Part shown: positions 9,833 to 22,008 of the stretch, piece after piece
Numbering within the stretch: position 1 is the stretch's first letter
Layout: each line of letters opens with the position of its first letter
NCBI GenBank assembly: GCA_023515795.1
Contig: JALGPX010000021.1
Span: forward strand, 1 to 64,000
From: Amoeboaphelidium occidentale
Lineage: Eukaryota; Aphelidiomycota; Aphelidea
Length of the DNA stretch: 64,000 nt
Direction: 5' to 3'
Notes under the pieces: generated by a model
What the model saw: only the letters and a program-made list of their open reading frames with translations
What the model was told of the DNA's origin: nothing
The model's database searches: none
Position numbers and translations under genes: made by a program

Positions 9833-10915
9833 TCAGTGCACAATCTTGATCGCGTGGAATTCATCAAAGAATCTTTCTAATCGTTGCTTTTCGTCGACTG
9901 GTAGTTTTTCCTTGATACCGCCTAGCCCAATCTCTTTTAAAGAAGTCTTCAATTCAGCGAGCTGGTAAATGCTCTCAACATCCAAGTCGTTCATTGCCAA
10001 CTCAATTTTTTCAACGCTCTCGTGTAAGCTTAAAACAAACTCTTTCAAATTCTTGACCATATTCGCGAATAAGAAGAGCTCCTTTACTTTGATATCGTTT
10101 CTAAATTTTGTCAACGAATTTTTCCCAAAGTTCAGCTGATCGAATTCCAATGCAACATCTCCTTCCAAGAAGTCATCAGTCAGGAAACCGTATATAATCT
10201 CCAAGTGCCTCAAATTTTTGATACCGTTGAAATCACTCAATTTTGTACCATTAAAATCAAAATCAATAAAGTGTAGCAGTTCAAGACTTTCGTGTTGCAA
10301 ACCTTGCATGCTCAGACTCACTTTGTCGCAGTCTTCGAGTAATGAACAACGCATCACTTTTAATGATGGCGTTTTACGCAACAAATCTTTAAGATCGACA
10401 CCTTTGAAGTCAAGGCTATGAAGCACCAACTCTTGGATCATATCACACTGTGGCAGATTATTCAAAGCAGCACGCGTTAACGACAAATTAGCACCTTCGA
10501 GCAAAGACATGAAACTATAGTCCGTAATACCAGAAAGATCACATCCTTCCAGTTCCAGGTATTCTGTAATCTTCTTTTTAGGGATAGAATCCGCAGTACC
10601 CTCAAGCACCAGCTTCTTAGCAACAATACCACCATCGTCCAACTTACTTATCAGTTCAGATATACTCGCAACTTTTAACTCTAAAAGATCAAAGGGATTT
10701 CCACTCTTGACTCGCGTGTTTAATGCATCACATAATTCGTCTAAATCTTCAATTGTTGCGCTTCTCAAGCCGAGCTCTTCCAAATAAGTGTTGTTCTTGA
10801 GACCTCTACACAAACTCGTCATTTGTTCCCGATTCAGTTTCCTGAAGGGCATAACGACAACGCTGATAAGTTTCGCGTCATTATTTGCGACCCGCTCTAG
10901 CCAGGAAGGTTGCAT
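9833..10915 (-). CDS. Leucine-rich-repeat protein, function unknown
   Basis: 360 residues without signal peptide or membrane helix, so likely cytosolic or nuclear. It has irregular leucine-rich repeats throughout, seen as L-x-x-L-x-L spacing such as YLEELGLRSATI, LKVMRCSLL, LRHLEIIYGFL and VEKIELAMNDL, of the RNI-like, 24-30-residue type. There is no F-box or NB domain that I can recognise. Single exon; ATG at 10915 lies 32 bases downstream of the eIF2B delta stop. Sequence alone gives no partner or pathway. Confidence 0.7.
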   Translation of the reverse strand: MQPSWLERVANNDAKLISVVVMPFRKLNREQMTSLCRGLKNNTYLEELGLRSATIEDLDELCDALNTRVKSGNPFDLLELKVASISELISKLDDGGIVAKKLVLEGTADSIPKKKITEYLELEGCDLSGITDYSFMSLLEGANLSLTRAALNNLPQCDMIQELVLHSLDFKGVDLKDLLRKTPSLKVMRCSLLEDCDKVSLSMQGLQHESLELLHFIDFDFNGTKLSDFNGIKNLRHLEIIYGFLTDDFLEGDVALEFDQLNFGKNSLTKFRNDIKVKELFLFANMVKNLKEFVLSLHESVEKIELAMNDLDVESIYQLAELKTSLKEIGLGGIKEKLPVDEKQRLERFFDEFHAIKIVH

Positions 10916-10947
10916 CTTTATCGTGAAGAAATCGCTATTCTTTATTA

Positions 10948-12223
10948 TTACTTCTTTATTTTGAACCCTTCCCTAATCACAACAGGCACAGATGTGCTTG
11001 GAATAAGTCCAACTTCAGTAACAACAACGCTGACCAGTTCACTCGGAGTCAGATCATACTTGATCTTTGAATACGGAGGATAAGTGGCAGCTTTGGCCTT
11101 TTTCTCAATTGTAGTAAAATACATTTCATCTTCTTCTTCTACGGAAGCCTTTGAGTCTCCTTCAATAGACTCGTTGTACACAAATGAATCTAAATGCACC
11201 TTCTCGCTAAACTTGTAACTTTCACATAAAACAACCAAAGGAACATTCCTAATGGAGCACTCCATAGCCACCAACGCAGATCCACTCTTTGCAACCACAT
11301 TACCATTCACCAACACAGCATGAGCATAAATCAAAGCCTAGCAATTAACAATAATTAAATAAAAGTTGAAACTTTACCTTATCAATCTTCTTACTGCTTA
11401 AAACATAATTCAGACTGTTAATGGGTATGATTGTGACTTTAGTGTCAGGATGGAACGCAGGCATTCTGTTCTTTTCTCCTGTAGAAACATAAACAATTTC
11501 AACACCCTTCAAGCGTTCCACGAACGGAGTGTATTCATTCACAAGCACAACGTTCCCAGGCGTAATTTTCTTTTCCAAGTGGCTGGAAATAACAACAGAT
11601 GAGTACACAATCTTTTCTCTAATGAAATCCTGTAGCTGAGGAATCGCCAGTTGAGAATCGCGAGTGTGTATCGACTTGAAGTAACGCACCGCATTGCCCA
11701 GCGGAATCGTTAATAAATTCAGCGACTGAATCAGAAAGTTCAGCGTCTGTTTGATATCTCCGTCGCACTCAATAGTTTTGATTATCGCATAGAACAGCAT
11801 TATGACAGAATCATTATCGCCAGCAGATTTCAAAAGATGCGCCATCCTTATAACTTCCGGGTGGAACATGACGCCCTTTAAACGGTATTCCTTCAGTAGA
11901 ACGTGTATCGCATTAGAGGCTGATGTCGTCGCTGTCGCTGTAGTCGCATTAATGCCTGTTGCACTCGCGCTAACGGAATTGTTTAGAGACGCCTCCTTTG
12001 GCTCCTTCGGTTCTTTTGGCTTTTTGTGCGTTGCATTGCCTCCACTCTTCTTTCCGCTGTTTGCGCCGACGGTGTTCGTCTTTGTGTTAATTTTCTCGAT
12101 CGAATTGCTCCTGATGCGTTCCCTCCTTTGGTCGTTATCCTGAGAGGTCCATCCAGGAATTTGGGATTTATAAGAACTGCTCAAATTGTCTTTCTTCTGT
12201 GGAATATCAACGGGTGAAGACAT
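10948..12223 (-). CDS. GCD2: Translation initiation factor eIF2B subunit delta
   Basis: Regulatory subunit of eIF2B, the guanine-nucleotide exchange factor for eIF2. Two exons join across a 40-nt intron (11377-11338), giving 411 residues: a Lys/Pro/Ser-rich low-complexity N-terminus (~1-100) and the eIF2B alpha/beta/delta Rossmann-like domain. Diagnostic stretches are SSHLEKKITPGNVVLVNEYT, VEIVYVSTGEKNRMP, then after the splice AHAVLVNGNVVAKSGSALVA, NVPLVVLCESYKF and the end YDLTPSELVSVVVTEVGLIP. The size is below yeast Gcd2 (651) and human delta (523), mainly from a shorter N-terminus. The start at 12223 is only 22 bases from the stop of the PAS gene upstream. Confidence 0.93.
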
Positions 12224-12244
12224 TTTGAGAAAAAGAGAGAATTT

Positions 12245-15200
12245 TTATTCTAGCGGATCCGGTTGTTCTTTATGTTCAGCTTGATTGGTAGCAGCAGCAG
12301 GATTTTCAGCGTTTTCGTCTTCATCTTGTTCTACAGTGTGCAACATGTTGACATACGTATTGAACATCAGACTCTTTGGTAGAGACGGCTGAGAGGGCAA
12401 CTGACCTTCAATACGACGTTGACCAAGTACAGGTGATTTAACAGAATCATCGTCTTTCTCAGCTGTTGCTGCTTTAGTTGGAGAATCCTTCTTGTTTGAA
12501 TTGTGACCATCATAAGTAGCCAATAGCAAATTCAACAATGAATCCATTTTTCTGACTTCTTGTTCGATACGGAACGTGACAGGAAGGTAAATGTAGTAGT
12601 AGACAAACATCGTACCAAGGAAGGCCAACACAAGTTGAATAGGTTGAATAATTGTCAAACTGAATCTGGAGGCAGAGACAATAGGATCGATAACCCTTTC
12701 TCTAGCAATCAAAATGACATTCGCAGTTTGAGTTGTGAATCTTTCGAGCAGTCTGATGGAGTTCAAGATTTCTTCACGATATTCCTCGGGGTTAGAAGAT
12801 TTCAATAAAGTAAAAGCCTTTTCAAATTCCTTTTCAAAAGTAACGATCGCTCCATTCAATCCGTTTGTCAATAAACCGTTCATAAAGGATTCACACGGAG
12901 ACAAAAGAGAAATTCCGATTGCTTCGTTATTCAATTGATCTTTTGGAATGATGTTGTTCTTTGGAACTATAGCACAAGCATCAGAGAATAGAACTTGCTG
13001 AAAGAATGGATTTGAGGAAAGTCCATTGATTTCGCCATCGCCATATACAAATACTCTGTGAGAGTCGGAAATCTTCTTCTGCAATTGCGAAGCAAGTTCA
13101 GTAATGTGCGGCACAACACCAAATTCGTCACCAGTTAATGTATGAATAGCCAGTTCACGAATTTCAAAGTGTGCTTCAGCCATGGATGAGATCACGTCAT
13201 TAACCCAAGATAGTTGCTTGTGAGCATTAGTGGTGTTCAAAAATTGAGAATAAGTCGCCAAGAACAGTAGAGGAATGATACAGAGGCCAAACGAAAAGCT
13301 CGAAATTTTCAAGAAAACATTCTTCTCTCTGATGGAGCGAATCGCAACCTTCGAAGATACAGATATGTTGGACTTTTGAGAAGATTCATTTTGCTTTGAT
13401 TGCGGCTTGGTTTCGTCGGTTTTCTTGACGGTTTTATCCTTTGGAATACCACCTTTCTTTGATAAGTTTTCGTCTAAGTAACTTGGGTCTTCTTGTTGTA
13501 AGTAAAGGTACAACTCAGCAGAGAAAGCTTGGTCATCTGGATCATCATCGAGGTTCTTCAACAACTTTTTGTACCACCAAGTTGCAACAGGTCTCGGAAT
13601 TCTCAACATAATCGATAAAATATCAGCTTCCCAGTTGATCAAGAGACGAATCTTTGGAATAATATAACTAGAAACTGCAAAGACCAAAATCAGAATCGGA
13701 ATAAAAATGGAATATGTGATAACAGATGTAAATCTTTCCACTTTGTTTTCGAAAACATCCAATAAAGAAGACATGATTTTGTCTAGCTTCTTGTGATAGT
13801 TTACGTTTTCTTTCATCAAGAAGTATTGTGCTCTTGCAAAAGCGGGATCTGTGTTGTTAAAATAACCTTGTTCAAGATTATCATTTACTGGCAGCCATGC
13901 ATATCTGTTCTGTGCAACAACAGAACTATTCTGCATGCGAACACCAGTATCTGATATCAATGGCCGGAAGTAAGGAGTCGAAGGAGACTTAACAATAGTG
14001 TCTGTGACTGCAGAAAAAGTGTTTAGAGCATCCCAGAAAGTAACACGCTTCTTAACTTCTATATCCTGGTAGCGGAAGAATTCCACTTCGAACTCAGGTA
14101 CTGCTAGCTGCTCTTTCATCCTGTCATAATAAAATTTTTCTCCACTATTTGAACCAATATGATCAAGAAACTTTTCGAAAGCATATCTGTACATGATGGA
14201 AGCTTCCTCAAAAAGAAACTTGGCATCATTGAGCTTGTAATCGGTAAGACTGTTATTTTGAACGAAAGCGCATGCATTGTAACCGTAGTTTTGGATGCAA
14301 TCCGACGCACCGTAGAACTGTGCATCACGCAAATGACTGGACATTCTTTTCATTTGAAATGTCAAGCTTCCGCAATGATCAAGAGCGTAAGTCAAACCTT
14401 CCATCAAATCGAACTGGTCCTTGATGACAAGATTGGCCACGATTAAACTGATAACGAAAGCAAGAACAAAGAGATTGAAAATAATCTGCAGGTAAGTGTT
14501 TTGCACAGCTGCATTTCTTTCATCAGACTTAGAGGTGTACTGATCTGTTAATTGATCGAACTTTGAGGACATATTCATTGCGGTGTTCTGCAGCAAGAGA
14601 TCTTCTTGTTCTTGAACAGGATCGTGTTTCTTGACAAGTAAACTTAATTTTCCAGCTTGGCTCTCTGTCTGACTCTGTCCATCATTGTCGTTCTTCGTAT
14701 CCTCGCCCATAATTTTAGTTCCCAGTATATTTGAATCAGAGAGGTTCACAGAGTTAGACTTCAATATTGGAGAATCGTTTGTGAGCAAAGGAGACTGAGC
14801 AAACACGAGACCAGTGATTTCAACTGCAGGCGTCGTGACTGGAGAAGAAAATGAAGGACCTTCGTAAGGACGCATAAGTAAGCTTGCTCCATTTTGTTGA
14901 GCTGCAGGTAGTTCATTAAGCTCCAAGTTTGAATGCAATTTAGGATGTGATCTAGTGTCAGTAACTTCATCTGCCCAGATTTTCAAAAGAACAAAGTCAG
15001 ATTTCAATACCTCTGCTTTGATGTGCATGCTGTGATTTATCTTGGCATACTTAATTCCCTGATCCGTTTTCGCTTGTGCAGCAATAGTATCCCATTCGTC
15101 AATCAATTGAGAAATATGCAACTGTCTCAAATGTGACAAAATCTTTTCCTTTGTCATGCCACTATCTGTCAACTTGAAATAGCTCATTATCTTCTCGGAA

Positions 15201-17351
15201 ATACCAATTAGTTTGCCTTGAGGATCCATTAAAATCAAGTCAGCCTCTTCGAAAGCTGGTCTCATCACACCCAAAAACTTTATATTTCCGTCAGTATCAA
15301 CCATTTGACGAACATAAAGCTCAACTTGAAAGATGTAACCAAACTTTTTCTTGGCTGTTACGACACGAGAAGTATCAAGAATCAAAGCATAGCCGGTAGC
15401 AAGGTACTTTCTTAAGTAGGAGTTGTGGCCTTCAGTGAAAGGCGATGGCATCAAAGAGCTTATGTTCATTCCAATCATTTCTGAAGACACAGTAAATCCA
15501 AACATGTCTACAGCGCCAATATTAACTTCAAGGATTTCACCAATATTGCTATCTTCACCAGAAAGCACAAATACTCCGTTTCTCTCGTTGAATAATGCTC
15601 TTTGACTGTTCAAAGCGATAGACTTATAATCAATATCTTTCTCATCGTTCTCTAAAGTATCTGCCAAATCCACCAAACTCTTTGTTAATTCTGCATATCC
15701 GACGATATTTGAAATGAAAGATGCATATCTTCTGTAAACTTTTGGCAACGAATTGATTGAGATCATGATTTGGTAGTTTCTCTGGATTATGTCAAGTAGT
15801 TCCTTGAGATCAACACCATATTGCTGGAGCTTCGATGTGGACGGATTAGGTTTTTTAAGTTCATTTAGAAATCCGAGCTTCTTTGCAAAGAACTTCTTCT
15901 GGAACATTTCAGTTTCTTTTGACAAGTCTGAAAACTGAAAGTATTTCTTGACTTCGCTGGTTCCCTTCTGTTTGGAGAACAATTTCTCAATAAACTTAGC
16001 CTTCTTGTAAACCTGGTATTGAACATCCATTGCATCTCTGATCAGTTCTTTGTTCTTCGAGAACATGGTCAAACAGTAGTTCAAATTACACATGCTGAAC
16101 AAGAAGTTGCCATAACACATTGGAAAAATATTAGCTGTTGGAAACTTCTTTCCTGCAGTGAGGTAAAGCTGGTCCATTTCTTTGTAGAGGTTAAAATCAA
16201 CTGTGATCTTTGAGTTGTTGATGATGTTAGGTTCGTTAGTCCAGAAACAGTTCTTCTGTTTCAAGATAAGACGCAGTTTTAGACCAGCTTCATACGCATT
16301 GCTCAATCTATCAATTGGAGTTTCGATGAGGTAACGGATTCTGTTCTGATACGCAGTGTACACACCAAACACCATTAATGCTCCACCAACATACAAGAAC
16401 GTGACAACTTCAAATCCCGCAGCTTTGACAATTTCAAATAGAACAAGGGAAGTACAAGACCATACCAAACAAGCAGAAGCAAGCACGTATATCAAGTTAA
16501 CAACGTTACTGTAATACGCTGAATAATTTGTGAATATGTACGCAACTATAGCACATCCTAATAAAGACAAGACATTGATTATCCAAAATGCTGTCTCGTT
16601 GGTGTGGAGTAGAGGAGCAAGTGCAGCAATGAGAAATGATAAAACACCAAGTGTAACATCTCTAGCAGCATCAGGTCTACCGTGTGCTCTGCACAGCATG
16701 AAGTTGTCATAGAACGCAGTCTCGAGCATAAATAAGTCTTTGATGACCATGAGACCGAGTAGCAGGATGAAAGTGCCAATGGAGAGCAACGGGATCACTA
16801 CATGATTTCCCTCCCAGCAACTAGCCACTTGAACAAACGATCCGGTAGCAGCATCATAAGCCTGACAAGACAAAAAGGAGCCAAGCATAGAAGACAGTGG
16901 TAAGAACCCAATCGTAGTAAAGAGCAAGATGATAGTGTTTGCACTGAACAAGGACAAACCACTCCATTCTCTGAACGAGGACATTTGCATACTACGGGCA
17001 CTCGCAAAAGTAACCGCAAAGACGATCAGCAGAGCCCAGTAGATGTAGAGCACAGTTTCATTGCGATAGAAGACCGTCTGCAAGTTCAGATAGTCAACGA
17101 CAGTGGTAATCCAGTCAGTGTAACCGTTATCCCAACGATTAGGTCTCAGAGGACTGAAGGCAATATTAAATGACTGCAGAATGTTGATCAAAGCACACAA
17201 GAAGCCAATTTTGCCTTGTAAGCCATTGAGCGGTGCCAGTGTATCAAAAAACATGGCCTACATTTGGTGTTATCAGAACATGATCATGATGGATCAGTAC
17301 CTTCCAGTCAAAGGATTTCCTTGACGTCTTTGAAGTAGTTTCATCGTCCAT
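12245..17351 (-). CDS. Giant multi-pass membrane protein with PAS domain (TmcB-like)
   Basis: About 1687 residues. I extend the start to an ATG at 17351: a 17-codon first exon (MDDETTSKTSRKSFDWK) joins in frame across a 43-nt intron (17300-17258). Order: about eight membrane helices (residues ~20-340), a helical cytosolic linker, a PAS domain (~580-710) with the features NIGAVDMFGF, SLMPSPFTEGHNSYL and FKFLGVMRP-like strand, a low-complexity Ser/Asn/Gln segment (~800-910), then four more separated helices near residues 945, 1205, 1340 and 1555 and a disordered tail. This arrangement resembles the 'tiny macrocysts' TmcB-like PAS proteins of Dictyostelium and other protists. The ligand or cofactor of the PAS domain is unknown and no kinase or cyclase domain is present, so a sensory role is inference. 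Confidence 0.8.
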
Positions 17352-17593
17352 ATTGTCACTCTTCAAAATTCACTTCTAAAGTGATAAGTTCAGCTGGAAG
17401 AGAAAGTTTGAAGCTAAAATTTTCCATCAAATCTGCTGGGCGTTTAGTCCTTAGCAACGGGAAGATTTCACACAGATCGCAAATGACTCACAAATTCGGA
17501 TGATAATGATAAAGTCGAGAGTTAAGTGGCTGGTTCTTCAGGATGTAACACGCTGATGCTTCAATAGGGCTCGCTCAATACCGTTTTTGCGAC

Positions 17594-20151
17594 ATGAGAC
17601 AATTTGGCTTGGACATTCTAGACCGATTGGTAAACCTTTGGTACGTTGCCCACGCTAATAATTTTAGAACTCTGAGGATCTGCTCTATGAACAGGATATC
17701 ATAAGAAATCCGTATAATTTGAAAGCGTGGTTGCGTTACCTGAACCACAAGGAGAGCGACTATGAATTGCAAAAGTTCATTTACGAAAGAGCGCTTAAGC
17801 TGCTACCTGCTTCTTATAAATTATGGAAAAAGTATTTGGAACTTCAGAAGCTTCATTTGTCTGGTAAAGATTCAGGCACGGATGGTGAATGGCTTGAGTT
17901 GTTTGGCTGTTACGAGCGTGCTTTGAGATTTCTGCCTAGAATGCCTCGCATTTACTTGGATTATGCTCACGTGTTGGCTTCAAAGGGATTCATAACAAGA
18001 ACAAGGCAAGTTTATGATCGTTGTCTTCAGTATGTGCCTATAATGCAGCACGAGCGTGTCTGGAAGGATTATCTTGGATTTGTTAAGGAACATGGTCCAG
18101 TTGATAGTTTGGTTTGCGTTTATAAGCGTTACTTAAAGCTTTGGCCTGAGCGCATTGAAGATTTGGTCGAGTTGTTGGTTGAGAAGAAGGAGTATAATTA
18201 TGCTGCATTGTATTTGGTCAACTTTATAAATGGAAACACCGTAAATTGTTCGGTTTTGAAGAGTTACAAAGGCAAGAATTTGTTTTACTATTGGACTTTG
18301 CTTTCTGGAATAATTCATGATCATTCTGATAAGTTGACACTAATTGATGTTGAATCTGTTCTTCGATCTGGGATTAAAAAGTTCACTAACGAAACTGGCA
18401 AACTGTGGAATTCTTTGGCTCGCTTTTACATATTATCTGGTGAGTTTGAGAGAGCGCGAGATGTTTTTGAAGAAGCGCTACAATGTGTCATGACTTTGAG
18501 GGATTTCACACAGATATTCGAGGCATATGTTGAGTTTGAAGAAACTATTCTCTCTAATCTGGTGGAAGAAGATGGTGGTGATCAAATGGTTGATGATGTC
18601 GAAGTTGATATTAGAATGCATCGTTTGGAGCAGCTTTTGGAGCGTCGGCGATTTATGGTCAATGAAGTGCTTCTTCGTCAGAACCCTCACAATGTTCAAG
18701 AATGGCTTAATCGCATTGGAGGATATTTGAAGAAGGAATCATCCACGCAAGAAGAAATTGTTGCGGTATTTGAACAGGCATTGGTCACAATTAACCCAAA
18801 GAAAGCTTCTGGAAAGTTTCAGTCAGTTTGGATTGAATACGCCAGATATATGGAAGAATTATCAGTTGCTGAGAATTTGGCAAGTCCTGATCTTTCTCAA
18901 GCTCGTCAAATATTCGAAAGGTCTTTCAGAGTTGCATATAAGCATCCTGATAATCTCGCTGAATGTTACATCGCATGTTGCGAAATGGAATTGAGACACA
19001 AGAACGAACAAGAGGCATTCAATATCCTTGCCAGAGGCACGGCTCCTCCAAGAATTCAGAGGGCTGTCAATACCATTCAATATCTAGATGCAGAAATACC
19101 TGTTCAACATCGTGTATTCAAGAGTTTGAAGTTGTGGAACTTTCTAGTTGATTTGGAGGAAAGTTTGGGAAGTTTGGAAAGAACTCGTGCTGCTTATGAC
19201 AAAATGATCGAGTTAAAGGTTGTGGTACCTCAAAGTATAATTAATTATGCTCTTCTTTTGCAAGAGAATAAGTACTTTGAAGAATCATTCAAAGTCTATG
19301 AGAAAGGTATTGAACTGTTTCAGTATCCCACATCTTTCGAAATTTGGAACTTATACCTTAAAAAGTTTGTTAACTTGTACAAAGGAACAAAGTTGGAACG
19401 TGCTAGAGATCTTTTTGATGAGGCTCTAAAGGGTTCGCCAGCAAAGTTTGTAAAACCACTGAGTTTATTGTACGCAAAGCTTGAGGAGGACTACGGAGTT
19501 CCGAAGCGTGCATTGCAAATTTATATTGATGCAGCTGCACGTTGTTTGAAGGAGGAAAAGGTTGAATTGTACACGATAGGAATTGCGAAGGCTGTAGAAT
19601 TCTTTGGACTTCCTGCTTGTAGGCCAATATATGAAGTCGCTCTTGAATCCTTACAAGACGAGGAAGCAAGAACACTAGGAAGAAAGTATATCGATCTAGA
19701 AGTCAAGATGGGAGAGTTTGAGCGTGCAAGGGCAGTATTTAATTATGTTGCACAGTTCACGGATCCAAGATCAAAGGAGGGAGAAACATTTTGGTCTGAC
19801 TGGCATAACTTTGAAGTTAGAAATGGAAATGAAGATACATTCAAGGAGATGCTTCGTGTCAAGCGTGCTGTTGAAGCTGAATTCAGCTCTAGAGTAGAAT
19901 TTTTGTCGGAACAGCTCTTGAAGAAGCGTCAAGAATCACTAATGGCTAGACCTTCAGACACATTCATAAGTGGCGGTAAAACACAAGATGGTAAAGCGTT
20001 AGTTGAGAGCAAGCAAGCTGTTGTTGAGATGGAAGATCAGCCGCCAGAAAACCAGAACGAAATCAAACTTGATTTCATGGACGAAGACGATGATGCAAAC
20101 GACGGCTTGGACATCGAGCCGCAGAATGTTGTAGTTTATGAACATGAATGA
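17594..20151 (+). CDS. SYF1: Pre-mRNA-splicing factor SYF1 (XAB2 orthologue)
   Basis: NineTeen-complex spliceosome subunit made of HAT (half-a-TPR) repeats. The first exon (17594-17629, MRQFGLDILDRL) joins across a 38-nt intron (17630-17667) to NSEDLLYEQDIIRNPYNLKA, matching the conserved start of human XAB2 (...EEEILRNPFSVKCWLRY). The 839-residue length agrees with human XAB2 (855) and yeast Syf1 (859). HAT repeats with W-x-x-Y-x-x-L/F and R-A-R-x-x-[FY]-[ED]-R-A/C signatures run almost to residue 750; the C-terminus is acidic (MDEDDDANDG). Divergently transcribed from the PAS gene across ~240 bases. Confidence 0.95.
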
Positions 20152-20190
20152 TAAAAATCTAAATACAGTTCTATTGTGTCATTCTTTATC

Positions 20191-21794
20191 TTAGACATTG
20201 CTTGCGTCAATCTTCTTGACTTTGGCGACCTTTACCGGACTTCTTGTAGCAGTCTTTGGTTCTGGTGTTACAGGTTTAGATATTTGAGTCGTTGGCTGGT
20301 TTGCAGGATTATTAAGCTTCTCTTGGCTGTAACTAACTAGAGCATCTTCTTCTTTTCTTCTGCAGCACATAAAGTAAGCCAAGCAGCCAGTAAGAACGAC
20401 AAAAATCAATATTGAAGCGACAATCACACCAACAATTACTGGAGGCAAAGCTTTTGCAGTTTCAGCAAAATTATTAATTGGATCATCAGCAGGTGGGTTT
20501 GGAGGTGCTTCAATTACGACGCCTTCATTTGTCCAGTCCAAGTTAAATATTCCCAGAACTCCGTTGCCGTTGAAATTGCCAGCGACATAACCCAAGTTTT
20601 CTCCGGAACATAGCCAAATTGCTGTTGCAGATGCAGCTCCAGAACTTGCAAAGTAAATTGGGGTGGACAGCATGGTTCCGTCAGGTTTGAACTTGGCAAT
20701 GTAACCGAATGCATTTCCGGAAACTGAAGAATCATCACCAACGAAAACTGCTGGTGTACTACCTGCAACGTAAATATTGCCAGTATTTGAGTCGACTTGA
20801 ACAGAAGATACAGAATCGTCTCCGTTGGATCCAAACTGGGTAGACCATCTAACATTTCCATCTAGATCAAAAGCTGTTAGAACAACGTCGACACCTCCAT
20901 TGGATTTTCCGTTAAACACTTGAGCTCTTGTTGTACCAGCGACGTAAACTGCGCTTGACTGGGGATCAACTGCAACAGACATGCCACTCTCGCTTGCACC
21001 AGATCCGAATACTCTTGACCATGCACGTAAGCCACTGACGCCATACTTTGTCAAGAACATATCATACTGCGTTCCATTTACAGCACTGCCATCCAGAGTA
21101 ACTCTTGTGGATCCAGTGATGAACAATGTGTCCTTTGACAACGCAGCCATACTCTTTGGTAGAACATTAACCATGCCCCAGTTTAGGCCATTCAACTGGG
21201 TACCATCAGCTGAGAATGAAGTGATGGCTGGAGTGTAGTTTTCAACAGACGCGACTCTGATGACTTGATTTTCTGTGTCAACCACCATGCTTTGAGCAGA
21301 GTTCAGACCATCACTGCCCCATGCAGTATTCCATAGCATATTCCCATAGAAGTCCAATCGAACCAAGAAAGCAACGGTTCCACCAGCATTCTCAGGATCA
21401 GTTGAATCAGTTGTTCCTGTGACGTATAATGTGGAGGTAGTATCATCATACTTAATATCGCTGATGGATGTTTCGCCAGAGTAACCAAGTGGTCTTGACC
21501 ACATTCTTGTGTTATTTGCAGCGATCTGAGAGATGAAACCGACTGATTATGTTAGAAATGTTTAGAATCATGAGTATCATTACCTTGTTCGCCTTCTGGG
21601 ACATCGATATTATCAAAAGAAGCATATGCTGTTCCTGCGACGAAGATGAAGGTACCTCTTGAGGTAGATGTCACAGCAGTTGTAAATACATTCCTTGGGA
21701 ACTGATTCAAAGTCAAAGATGGACCTGAGGCCAAAACAGTTGATATGAATATGAGACTTGAACCAAGTTGCAAGGCTAATCTTAAGCTCATCAT
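20191..21794 (-). CDS. Type I surface protein with SBBP-type beta-propeller ectodomain
   Basis: Two exons join across a 41-nt intron (21583-21543), giving about 520 residues from the ATG at 21794 (in-frame ATGs at 21803 and 21818 are alternatives). A signal peptide (LRLALQLGSSLIFISTVLASG) leads into tandem ~50-residue SBBP-like propeller repeats, seen as D-S-N-T-G-N-I-Y-V-A-G-S and W-S-x-x-[FW]-G-S-x-G-x-D-S. One membrane helix follows (VIVGVIVASILIFVVLTGCL) with CCRRK right after it, then a short Thr/Pro/Lys-rich cytosolic tail. SBBP repeats are common in bacteria and sporadic in eukaryotes. A surface binding or adhesion role is inference. Confidence 0.78.
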
Positions 21795-22008
21795 CTTGAT
21801 CATATGGATGAAAGACATTGCGAAGTTCTCATGTTTGCACTGTGTTTGCCAAGTTACCAATTCATGTCGACGTCAGCAAAGATTTCCCTCTTACTTATGA
21901 GATTATTGCTGAAGATCGCGTTACTCCAAGTATCTGTCACAAATGCGCCTCTCCTTTCACCGATCACGCCGTTGAACATTTTTGTCCTTTGCGCCTTTCT
22001 ACTTTGAC

